Shown: in pieces, positions 17,794-24,726 of the stretch
Layout of the letters: each line of letters begins with the position of its first letter
Position numbering within the stretch: the stretch's first letter is position 1
NCBI GenBank assembly: GCA_002412775.1
Contig: DHVT01000009.1
Coordinates: 1-37,039, forward strand
Length of the DNA stretch: 37,039 bases
Reading direction: 5' to 3'
DNA from: Firmicutes bacterium UBA5201
GTDB taxonomy: Bacteria; Bacillota; Clostridia; Peptostreptococcales; Acidaminobacteraceae
Notes under the pieces: generated by a model
What the model was told of the DNA's origin: nothing
The model's database searches: none
Seen by the model: only the letters and a program-made list of their open reading frames with translations
Program-made: the position numbers and the translations under genes

Positions 17794-18240
17794 ATGACAA
17801 AAGAAGATGAATTTAGAAAACTGTTTCCAGCAAGGTTAAAAGAACTAAGAAAGGAACACCACATGTCTCAGAAAGATCTGGCGAACATGCTGGAGATGTC
17901 AAGTGGCACAGTGGCCATGTGGGAGATGGGTAAGCGGTATCCGAGTTTTGAAGCTTTTATAAAACTTGAAGGTATTTTCGACAAAAAAATGGATTACATC
18001 CAAGGTGTATCCGATGATCCTGCTCCATCCAAATGGTCAGAAGAGCAAATAGACCAGTTAGGTACCTGGCAAACAGAAGAGGACTTCACCGAAGTGGTCC
18101 TTAAATATCTAAGACTTGATGAGCGCGGCAAGCGAGCTGTGGAAGCCTTGATCAACTCTGAATACCAATACTGTAAAATGGAAAACAAACTACTCCCAAG
18201 AGAAAATTTCTTGGTATCTGTGCGCATTAAAAACGATTAA
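17794..18240 (+). CDS. XRE-family (cI-like) repressor
   Basis: 148 residues. The N-terminal helix-turn-helix is clear: LKELRKEHHMSQKDLANMLE followed by SSGTVAMWEMGKRYPSFE. A helical C-terminal part follows, without the LexA-type Ser/Lys protease motifs, so control by self-cleavage is unlikely. ATG 17794 is used because the promoter -10 lies at 17758-17763, which rules out the ATG at 17764, and because GGAGG precedes 17794. It probably represses the divergent leftward operon and its own promoter, keeping the element quiet. Confidence 0.85.
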   Translation: MTKEDEFRKLFPARLKELRKEHHMSQKDLANMLEMSSGTVAMWEMGKRYPSFEAFIKLEGIFDKKMDYIQGVSDDPAPSKWSEEQIDQLGTWQTEEDFTEVVLKYLRLDERGKRAVEALINSEYQYCKMENKLLPRENFLVSVRIKND

Positions 18241-18252
18241 AGGCACAAAAAA

Positions 18253-18290
18253 AAGAAGCTGTTTATGGCCAGTTTTAGCCGCAGCTTCTT
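18253..18290. terminator. Hairpin after the repressor gene
   Basis: AAGAAGCTG (18253-18261) pairs with CAGCTTCTT (18282-18290). The T-run on the plus strand is poor, but on the minus strand the hairpin is followed by eight T, so it is the better terminator leftwards. Confidence 0.6.
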
Positions 18291-18362
18291 AGTGTTTTAG
18301 CCCATTAATCCTTTGAAATGACTTGATAGTAGGGGTGTTTAGAGCTAACATGTTACACAACG

Positions 18363-18387
18363 GGTAGACACTTTCTACCTATATAAT
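18363..18387 (+). promoter_or_regulatory. Recombinase promoter with inverted repeat
   Basis: TATAAT at 18382-18387 precedes the recombinase ribosome site. The inverted repeat GGTAG...CTACC (18363-18379) takes the place of a -35 box, and no good -35 is seen, suggesting regulated expression. Confidence 0.5.
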
Positions 18388-18413
18388 AGATTTTGAGAAG
18401 GGAGGAATATTAT

Positions 18414-19289
18414 ATGTTATTAAGCGTAGCCTGTGAAAGATTCAATGATTATCTGTATAGCATTGACAGAAGTCCTAAGACCCAAGAGCGATACAGTCGC
18501 GATATGACATTCATTAGAAATTATCTGGAAGTGAAAGCGAATGGGCCAGTGTTTGTGGAAGACATCACAGAAAATGATCTGGAAGCCTTCATGAGATACC
18601 TGAAAGAAATAAAAGGCTTTGCGCCTAATAGCAGAAGCAGATATTTCTACACCCTCAGAAGCTTTTACAAGTTTGCCAGTAAGAAAGACATCGTTCAAAA
18701 AGACATTGTAGCAGGCATGAATACCGTCAAACTGCCACAAAAAGAAAGGAACTATTTAACGGAAGAGGAAGTCGTTTTGGTGGTGGATCAAATAGACAAT
18801 TACCTCATAAAAGTAATCGCCATATTCCTTTACAATACAGGCCTAAGAATCTCGGAGTGCCGGAACCTGAAACTTGAAGATGTGGATTTTGATAAAGGAA
18901 TCATCAAAGTGATTGAAGGCAAGAATAGAAAGGACAGGATCGTTCCCATGAACCATTACCTGCATGGCCTTTTGATGGATTACTTCAATAACCACAGAGA
19001 TGCACCGCAGTCGGATTATTTCTTCGCCACCAGACGCTCTGGCGCAGCAAGCGTTTCATACCCACATATTTGTCTTACCCTAAGCACAGCGGCCAAGAAA
19101 TCAGGTGTGAACAAGCAGGTTTCATGTCATGTGCTCAGGCACTCGTTTGCATCTGCCTTGGTGAAAAAGAAAGTCGGCCTTGTGGAAATTCAAAAGCTAC
19201 TGGGCCATTCAAACCTGGCGGTGACGTCCATTTACACCCACACCAATTTAGAAGCTTTGACAGAAGCCGTTAATACACTGAATCGATAG
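18414..19289 (+). CDS. Tyrosine recombinase (integrase, XerC/D-like)
   Basis: 291 residues: an N-terminal SAM-like core-binding domain (FNDYLYSIDRSPKTQERYSR), then the catalytic domain with R145 in GLRISECRN, the beta-hairpin lysine in EGKNRKDR, H239-x-x-R242 in HVLRHSFAS, H265 in LLGHSN and the nucleophile Y274 in IYTHTN. All catalytic residues are present, so it is likely active. ATG 18414 follows GGGAGG; ATG 18393 lies upstream of that site. It is probably the integrase of the element, but because it sits beside a start-less pilin and a field of repeats, a role in rearranging the pilin region should also be considered. Confidence 0.92.
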   Translation: MLLSVACERFNDYLYSIDRSPKTQERYSRDMTFIRNYLEVKANGPVFVEDITENDLEAFMRYLKEIKGFAPNSRSRYFYTLRSFYKFASKKDIVQKDIVAGMNTVKLPQKERNYLTEEEVVLVVDQIDNYLIKVIAIFLYNTGLRISECRNLKLEDVDFDKGIIKVIEGKNRKDRIVPMNHYLHGLLMDYFNNHRDAPQSDYFFATRRSGAASVSYPHICLTLSTAAKKSGVNKQVSCHVLRHSFASALVKKKVGLVEIQKLLGHSNLAVTSIYTHTNLEALTEAVNTLNR

Positions 19290-19303
19290 GAAGGAGGCAG
19301 CAC

Positions 19304-20056
19304 GTGGCACTCATAGATTGCAAAGATCCTGTATTCGACAGACAGGCAAACCAAATATTAACGATGCTCGAAGAAGGCAAGGAAAAAGAGGACATTGCAT
19401 CTGAACTGGGATACACCAATCCCAACTCGCTGGACAATTACATGAGAAGGCGCAACTTCTCTTGGGACTCGAGACAAAAGAACTTTGTACCGGCATCGGA
19501 GAAGTATTCAGGAAAAGGAAGAGACAATCTGCTTCAGTTGAGAGGTGTCTCCAAAGCGGCGCTGATCATTTCTCTTTTTACAGAAGAAGGCGCGAACCCC
19601 AAAGACATCGCAGAGCAGGTTGGTCTATCAAGCCACAGTGAGGTGGGAAGCTACATGTTGCGAAAAGGCTATGAGTGGGATGCGCTGAAGGGCAATTATG
19701 TAAAGAAAAAAACGGATGAAGCGGATGAAGAAAACATGGTCAGGACCACCATAGCGAATGCTGGATCGCTTGAAGAAGTGTTGATGAACATTATGAGGAC
19801 GTTGAATGAAATCAAGGAAACCACAAAATCGAGAAGCGGTGTGGACACTTTGACAGATTCAAACACGCTTCCTAGGTATCAAATCAAAGGCGGCTATGGC
19901 ACGAAGGCAGTCAGAATGGCCACAGTCTTAGATGAGATGGTCAGAAGTTTCAGCAATGAGAAAAACATCAGCCAAAAGGATGTGATGGAAGTAGCCCTTG
20001 TGGACTTTTTCAGAAGGTATGGCGAAGGTGATTTTCTTGAAGAATTCCTGGATTAG
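19304..20056 (+). CDS. DNA-binding protein with duplicated HTH domain
   Basis: 250 residues, start GTG 19304 after AGGAGG. The N-terminal half is an internal duplication: ILTMLEEGKEKEDIASELGY...MRRRNFSWDSRQKNFV and IISLFTEEGANPKDIAEQVGL...MLRKGYEWDALKGNYV, each a helix-turn-helix followed by a WD-containing hairpin. The C-terminal ~60 residues (RYQIKGGYGTKAVRM...FFRRYGEGDFLEEF) look like a helical dimerisation or ribbon-helix-helix segment. It is 14 bp behind the recombinase and likely co-transcribed, so it may be an accessory or directionality factor. I do not recognise a named family. Confidence 0.65.
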   Translation: MALIDCKDPVFDRQANQILTMLEEGKEKEDIASELGYTNPNSLDNYMRRRNFSWDSRQKNFVPASEKYSGKGRDNLLQLRGVSKAALIISLFTEEGANPKDIAEQVGLSSHSEVGSYMLRKGYEWDALKGNYVKKKTDEADEENMVRTTIANAGSLEEVLMNIMRTLNEIKETTKSRSGVDTLTDSNTLPRYQIKGGYGTKAVRMATVLDEMVRSFSNEKNISQKDVMEVALVDFFRRYGEGDFLEEFLD

Positions 20057-20170
20057 AACTGGAAATCAAAGTGAGTTGATAGCCACCATCAAAGTATATT
20101 AGGTTATCATTGTTATAAAAACATATGCTATGATTTTGCTAGCTATCACAACCATTACACGCCAATAACA

Positions 20171-20206
20171 AAACTGCTGAACCCTTTGGAAACAGCGGTT
20201 TTTTAT
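20171..20206 (+). terminator. Terminator at the right edge of the element
   Basis: AACTGCTG (20172-20179) pairs with CAGCGGTT (20193-20200; one G-U) and is followed by six T. It lies 32 bp before the silent pilin block, insulating it from the recombinase operon. The span 20057-20170 shows no gene. Confidence 0.75.
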
Positions 20207-20237
20207 TTGTAGAAATTTCCATAATTTACTTTTCTTA

Positions 20238-20585
20238 GGCGGGTTCACCCTTATTGAACTGATTGTTGTTATTGCTATTATTGGTATATTGGCTGCGATA
20301 GCTGTGCCAAGATTAACTGGATTTAGAGAAAAAGCTCAAATTAAAGCAGATGTAGCAAGTGCAAGAACTATTATTGGAGCAGCACAAGTTGCTGTTGCTG
20401 ATGGTGCGACTGTTGCAGGAGGTGATACACTTGCAGCTACTGGACTTGGTAATTATCTTAATTCATGGCCAACTGCACAGTATACAGGAACGTTAACTCT
20501 TGTTCTTACTGGTACTGAATTTTCTGTTACTAATGGTACAGTTGAGATTGCACCTAATCCAGCGACGGCTTATGATATTCCATGA
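20238..20585 (+). pseudogene. Silent pilin cassette (start-less pilin coding sequence)
   Basis: From GGFTLIELIVVIAIIGILAA to a normal stop this is an intact type IV pilin of about 113 mature residues, with no frameshift and a different C-terminal two thirds from PilA (LTGFREKAQIKADVASARTII...). It lacks everything needed for expression. The frame upstream contains no ATG, GTG or TTG back to a TGA within the preceding terminator, and there is no ribosome site, no positively charged leader and no promoter. Its first 42 bp (20238-20279) are identical to pilA 6764-6805, and the next ~30 bp are close. It is followed by the same repeats that follow pilA. An intact but unexpressed body fits a donor cassette better than a decaying pseudogene. 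Confidence 0.85.
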
Positions 20586-20622
20586 TGTAGTTAAAACGAA
20601 CCTGAACCTGTGAACATATCCT

Positions 20623-21033
20623 GAGTACCTGGTACCAACACGGCGGTAACGGCGGAAACTTTTTTAAGAATACCTTTTGTGTACCTGGTACCAACACGGC
20701 GGTAACGGCGGTAACTTTTTTAAGAACACAGTGATTTCTACCTTTTGTGTACCTGGTACCAACACGGCGGTAACGGCGGTAACTTTTTTAAGAACACAGT
20801 GATTTCAATGGTTTTGTGAATTGGGGATTGTAGAATTTAAAGAAGTGTACCTGGCACCCATGTGGCAGGATCGGCGGTTCGTGAGTATGAACATTTGTGT
20901 ACCTGGTACCAACGCGGCGGTAACGGCGGTAACTTTTTCAAGAACACTGTGATTTCAATGGTTTTGTGAATTGGGGGATGTGAAATTTTAAGAAGTGTAC
21001 CTGGCACCCCTGTGGCAGTATCGGCGGTTCATG
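20623..21033 (+). repeat. GGTACC-type interspersed repeats, cluster 2 (expanded)
   Basis: The same family as 7120-7532, with more copies: unit starts at 20623, 20679, 20747 and 20897, and closing GTGTACCTGGCACC motifs at 20845 and 20995. The first two units are short (about 55-70 bp) and look like partial tandem duplications. The last two are full ~145-bp units. Copy number thus differs between the two modules, as expected of recombining repeats. Confidence 0.85.
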
Positions 21034-21330
21034 AGTGTGGAACCTCTGGGAACAAAGAAACAAATAATTGAATAGTTGATATTGCATTTTTAAATGCGAA
21101 ATAGTGTAGATAGTCAGTGGCTTTATTTTGTATAGTCACTGGCTATTTTCGTATTAATGGTAGACAACCCAGATACTAGCATATCATACCCATACGGTGG
21201 TAACATCGGTCCGTGAGTGTGAAATCTTTGGGAACATCAGTACAAATAATTGAATAGTAGATTCTGTGTTTTTGGAATGCGAAATAATGTTGAAAATCAG
21301 TGGCATTATTTATTTAGCCATTTTTTTGAA
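21034..21330 (+). repeat. Tandem imperfect duplication carrying two terminator hairpins
   Basis: Two ~130-150-bp stretches (about 21016-21150 and 21200-21330) share GAGTGTG, CAAATAATTGAATAG and GCGAAATA, and each ends in a hairpin related to the pilA terminator: CAGTGGCT/AGTCACTG at 21115-21141, with a broken T-run, and TGGC/GCCA at 21301-21320 with seven T. Module 1 has only one copy (7533-7647). No reading frame of note. Confidence 0.65.
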
Positions 21331-21369
21331 ATTTAGATTATTGAGTGAACCAAACACACGACCAGTAAA

Positions 21370-21465
21370 TATGAATGGGAGCGATGAAGGATGATCAGTA
21401 AATGGATGCTTTGATAATCTGGAGCGAATAGCATAACCGACCTAAATGAAATTAGGGGGTATTTT
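21370..21465 (+). ncRNA. Conserved structured leader (possible pseudoknot) of PxKF gene 2
   Basis: Counterpart of 7690-7787, with GGGAGC, ATGAAGG, CTGGAG and ATAACCGACC-like blocks kept. Helix B is ATGCT 21406-21410 with AGCAT 21430-21434; helix A is ATCA 21394-21397 with TGAT 21412-21415. Each helix keeps pairing through a double-sided change relative to copy 1. Confidence 0.5.
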
Positions 21466-22926
21466 ATGAAAAAATTATTAGTTTGGTTTTTAATATTACT
21501 TATGACAATTGGAACTAATGCATTATCTTTTGCTGAAATTACTATTAATCCAGTTGAGCCTATTCCGGGAGATGCGATAGTTGTTAATTTAAAAAGCAAT
21601 ATTTCGTCTGGAACTAAAGCAAATGTAACTTGGTATTTAAAAAAGGATGACGGAGAAAAAGTTGAAATCGCAAAACAGTCTGATATTGTTAAAACCGAAG
21701 TTGGTGATGAGGCTTATTACGTTTCAGTATTAAATCTAAGTAATCTTGAATCTGGTGAATATGTGATATATGCAGTTATTAATACATCAAATAAAAACGG
21801 TCCAATACCTGTTGGTGATGAAGAATCATATAGTATAGTTATTCAAGAGACAACTGTTTATGATACAACTTCACCTGTAATTACCGCCCCTTCAGATATG
21901 GTTGTTGAGGCTACGGGTCCACAAGGTGCTATAGTGGAATTTGTCGTTTCTGCTTATGACGAGAACGATGGCAATCTTAGTTTAGAGTCTAATTTTGTTT
22001 CCGGAGATATTTTTCCATTAGGAATTACTACGGTTACTCTAAAAGCAGTTGATGCTGCTGGCAATTCGGGTTATGGATCGTTCCAAATTAACGTGGTGGA
22101 TACAACTAAACCAGAATTAACAGTTCCTGAAGATATAGTGATTGAAGCTGAAGGCCCAAATGGCGCTAGAGTTGACTATGAAATTATTGCGACTGATTCA
22201 GTAGATTTAGATGTAACTTTAAATTCTTCTCCTATTTCAGGTTCTGTATTCCCACTAGGAAAAACTTCAGTTGAAGTCGAAGCTGTAGATGATTCTGGAA
22301 ACGCTGTCCAAAAAACGTTTAATGTAACTGTAGTTGACACGACACCACCTTCATTAGGAGTGATTGAAGATATTGTTGTTTATTCTCAAAATGATCAAGG
22401 TGCTATCGTAAATTTTGAAACGAGTGCATTTGATTTAGTTGATGGGGATATTCAGGTTAAGTATTCACATGTCTCTGGGAGCTACTTTAATGTTGGAACG
22501 ACTCAAGTAACTTACAGTGCAACAGATTCGAGAGGCAATGCAATTTCTAAAAAATTTAATATTATCGTTAAATATGATTTTTCTGGTTTCTTTAGACCAA
22601 TTGATTCAGATAGTGAAGTTGTGAATGTAGTGAAAGCTGGCAGTTCGATACCAATTAAATTCAGCTTAAATGGCTATCAAGGAACGAACGTTTTTGCTGT
22701 AGGATATCCAATGGTTATTACAGGCGTATATCAACCTGATGTTGAATATGAAGTGATTACAACGATTGAAACTGCAGGAAAAAGTGGATTAAACTACGAT
22801 TCGTATTCAGATCAATACACTTATGTTTGGCAAACAAATAAAGCGTGGGCTGGATCTAATAAAATTCTAGTTGTGAAATTTTCTGATGGCACGTATAAAA
22901 CCGTAAATTTCCAATTTAAGAAATAG
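21466..22926 (+). CDS. Secreted HYR/PxKF-domain protein 2
   Basis: 486 residues. Signal peptide MKKLLVWFLILLMTIGTNAL with cleavage after SFA. An N-terminal Ig-like domain (about 25-130) is followed by three HYR domains (about 132-210, 211-290 and 291-367), each with the pattern DTT.P.l..P.DivveA.GP.GA.V and DssGN. A C-terminal PxKF domain (about 368-486) has VKAGSSIPIKFSL. No cell-wall anchor. It is the paralogue of the protein at 7788, with the same ends but a different middle, suggesting domain exchange between surface proteins. An ATG with a GGGGG ribosome site sits behind the structured leader. Confidence 0.88.
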   Translation: MKKLLVWFLILLMTIGTNALSFAEITINPVEPIPGDAIVVNLKSNISSGTKANVTWYLKKDDGEKVEIAKQSDIVKTEVGDEAYYVSVLNLSNLESGEYVIYAVINTSNKNGPIPVGDEESYSIVIQETTVYDTTSPVITAPSDMVVEATGPQGAIVEFVVSAYDENDGNLSLESNFVSGDIFPLGITTVTLKAVDAAGNSGYGSFQINVVDTTKPELTVPEDIVIEAEGPNGARVDYEIIATDSVDLDVTLNSSPISGSVFPLGKTSVEVEAVDDSGNAVQKTFNVTVVDTTPPSLGVIEDIVVYSQNDQGAIVNFETSAFDLVDGDIQVKYSHVSGSYFNVGTTQVTYSATDSRGNAISKKFNIIVKYDFSGFFRPIDSDSEVVNVVKAGSSIPIKFSLNGYQGTNVFAVGYPMVITGVYQPDVEYEVITTIETAGKSGLNYDSYSDQYTYVWQTNKAWAGSNKILVVKFSDGTYKTVNFQFKK

Positions 22927-23031
22927 AAAGTTCCTATGGTGACAGACTCCAAAGCAGAAGTTCTAAACTGAATTGTGTCACGCACCAAGCGGGAACTGAA
23001 ACTAGGCAGATTTAAAAAGTAAATTTCTAAG

Positions 23032-23057
23032 AAGGGCGTCTAAATGGCGCTTTTTTT
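23032..23057 (+). terminator. Terminator after PxKF gene 2
   Basis: AAGGGCG (23032-23038) pairs, with G-U pairs, with CGCTTTT (23048-23054), followed by more T. It is the counterpart of 9025-9048. Confidence 0.6.
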
Positions 23058-23091
23058 GTATTTAACGATTTAAAATGTAAGCACTTTATAT

Positions 23092-23120
23092 TTGTGGATA
23101 CTTGGCAAAATTGATATAAT
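23092..23120 (+). promoter_or_regulatory. Promoter ahead of the 109-residue gene
   Basis: TTGTGG (23092-23097), 17 bp, TATAAT (23115-23120). It reads through the ligase remnant into the gene at 23291. Confidence 0.5.
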
Positions 23121-23126
23121 CACAAT

Positions 23127-23266
23127 AGATTCAGTTGCAATCATCCATCTTACCCTTAGCAATTCTCTACAACGAATATGGCGATCAGGAAAGAAGTTCA
23201 AGACCAGGTGAATCAGTTGATTGAACTGAAAGAATAGTATCCGTTTTGGGAGAAGTTTTTAAGTAG
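23127..23266 (+). pseudogene. Decayed 3' end of the O-antigen ligase gene
   Basis: Matches the last ~140 bp of the ligase gene (10803-10942) in order and orientation, including GTTCAAGACCAGGTGAATCA and GTATCCGTTTT, but with small deletions and an early TAG. Only this C-terminal TPR fragment remains, so the second module lost its ligase through an internal deletion. Confidence 0.8.
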
Positions 23267-23290
23267 AAATTAATTAAAAAGAGGAAATCT

Positions 23291-23620
23291 ATGAATAAGA
23301 AGTTAGGAAAAAATGATATGGTAGATTCGCAGGCTGCAATAAATGCCTATATAGGCTATAAAGAAGAGAACGGTTATAGACATAAAGCGAGAGTTCTAGT
23401 TTCATCTAAAGGGAAAAACCGTTACAGTAATGTTCTATATGTAGCAATAGATGCAAGTGATTTTCATTTAATTGTAGAAGGAGATAATGAATTTACAAGT
23501 AATTTCCATGGGAGATATGGATATGAATATAGTAGATTCAGTATTATCCGTGGGACATTAATAATTCAAGCAACAGATATCTGCGGAAATGCGATTGAAC
23601 TTAATATAAGTAGCGTATAG
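23291..23620 (+). CDS. Hypothetical protein, 109 residues
   Basis: AGAGG precedes ATG 23291. Small, mostly beta-rich, cytoplasmic-looking protein (MNKKLGKNDMVDSQAAINAY...), with Tyr-, Asn- and Gly-rich segments and no signal peptide, membrane helix or motif I recognise. It takes the place held by the DUF2971 gene in the first module, between the ligase end and the ~390-bp repeat. Confidence 0.55.
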   Translation: MNKKLGKNDMVDSQAAINAYIGYKEENGYRHKARVLVSSKGKNRYSNVLYVAIDASDFHLIVEGDNEFTSNFHGRYGYEYSRFSIIRGTLIIQATDICGNAIELNISSV

Positions 23621-23688
23621 TAAATCCAAATTAATAACTATAAAAAATAACTTTAAATGTGATTACTTAGTAAGTTGGGAAACCCTTT

Positions 23689-24083
23689 TACTCAAATCTG
23701 AGTATAACTTTGACTGCTCAAATTTGAGCCACCAATCATAACCCAGGGGGAGTATAATCTCTACAACCCTTGCAAATTTTGACCGCGTCAGGATATCGTG
23801 TGAAAAATCGCGAAATTCAATGGGGGGGTACCCCCAGAGTGTTCTCATAATAGCCACAAGGCTGTGATGTGCTGAAAACAGTCCGTTTACAAGTCCTGTG
23901 GCTATTTTTGTTTCGTCCAAATGGTTCTAAATTCATATAATTTTCGTGCAAAAAAGGGCCAAAAACTGTATTAAAAACTTGCTAAAATACGCTGTTTGAG
24001 TGATTAATGTAATAAGGAAATTTTAAGGAGGTGCAAGTTGCGCGCATTATTTGGAAGAAAAATCGAGTACATTGTGGACTTGA
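23689..24083. repeat. ~390-bp dispersed repeat, copy 2
   Basis: Copy of 11681-12072. It keeps TACTCAAATCTGAGTA (23689-23704), GCTCAAATTTGAGC (23716-23729), CTACAACCCTTGCAAAT, AAAAATCGCGAAATTCA, the G-run into TACCCCC (23822) and the GCCACAAG/CTTGTGGC-type hairpin. This copy is longer at its 3' end, where it runs into a ribosome site and a short reading frame. Confidence 0.8.
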
Positions 24084-24166
24084 TAGACATCATTCGTACC
24101 TGGATACTGATATGCGGTAACGGCGGTAACTTTTTTAATAACACAGTGATTTCAATGGTTTTGTGA
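24038..24166 (+). pseudogene. Truncated reading frame cut by a repeat unit
   Basis: AAGGAGG (24025-24031) and TTG 24038 open a frame starting MRALFGRKIEYIVDLIDIIR. It then runs into the GGTACC repeat unit at about 24095 and stops at 24164-24166. The first 20 residues look like the start of a real gene whose body was replaced by the repeat. In the first module the same place is also damaged. Confidence 0.35.
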
Positions 24167-24377
24167 ATTGGGGGATGTGGAATTTAAAGAAGTGTACCTG
24201 GCACCCACGTGGCGGTATCGGCGGTTGAGTTGATTGTGTAAAGTGATAGCGCTGTTGTTTGTATTTATGCAATTAATGATGAGATAAACGCAGCGCTTTG
24301 CTTTCAAAAAAAGGACAATCAATAAAAAAATGTATCTCATAAAGAATGAAGAAAATTGAGACCTTTTGTGTACCTGG
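24091..24377 (+). repeat. GGTACC-type interspersed repeat, cluster 3
   Basis: One full unit (about 24091-24230, with a damaged start and closing GTGTACCTGGCACC at 24192), followed by the AGCGCTG...CAGCGCT hairpin segment (24231-24310) as in cluster 1, and a partial unit start GTGTACCTGGTA near 24367. It lies outside any pilin gene, closing the second module. Confidence 0.8.
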
Positions 24378-24398
24378 TATGAGAAGCCGCTACTATAC

Positions 24399-24427
24399 TT
24401 GGAATCAGTAGAAATTCAGTTTATAAT
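24399..24427 (+). promoter_or_regulatory. Near-consensus promoter ahead of a broken small gene
   Basis: TTGGAA (24399-24404), 17 bp, TATAAT (24422-24427), immediately ahead of the AAAAGGAAG ribosome site of the broken gene at 24435. Confidence 0.65.
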
Positions 24428-24434
24428 TTGATAA

Positions 24435-24624
24435 AAGGAAGAAAACTTAGGACTGAAAAAAGGGAAACACGTATCAGATATCGAAAGAAGAATTGAACAG
24501 ATATCTTTATATATTAAGAACGCAAAGAGAGAAGAAGAGAGAGTTAGAGAATAGAAGATTTGTGTTTGGATTAATATTTGCTGTCATTTTGATGATTGTA
24601 ATGATTTGGTTGATGATTGTATAA
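24435..24624 (+). pseudogene. Broken small coiled-coil / single-membrane-helix gene
   Basis: One frame reads LKKGKHVSDIERRIEQISLY...KREEERVRE and stops at 24552-24554. Another picks up at the same point with RRFVFGLIFAVILMIVMIWL, a clear membrane helix, and stops at 24622-24624. Joined by a frameshift near 24545 they make a sensible ~60-residue protein with a charged helix and C-terminal anchor. A ribosome site is placed for codon 24447, which is TTA rather than TTG or ATG. Start and frame thus both look lost. Confidence 0.4.
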
Positions 24625-24726
24625 AGTTTTATTTAAATTTCAACTTGTATTTTCCTTAGTGAAATAAAGTGATGAATGAAAACAAAAAAACTTAAGAGGT
24701 TACATTAGTTGACCTAATCCATATTA

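Noticed and set aside
12040..20237. Search by eye for att direct repeats at the edges of the phage-derived element
   Set aside because: No convincing core shared between about 12050-12150 and 20057-20237 was found; the borders remain undefined.
23663..23920. 85-residue minus-strand reading frame inside the ~390-bp repeat
   Set aside because: The frame is not kept in the other copy and lies across conserved palindromes, so it is probably accidental.
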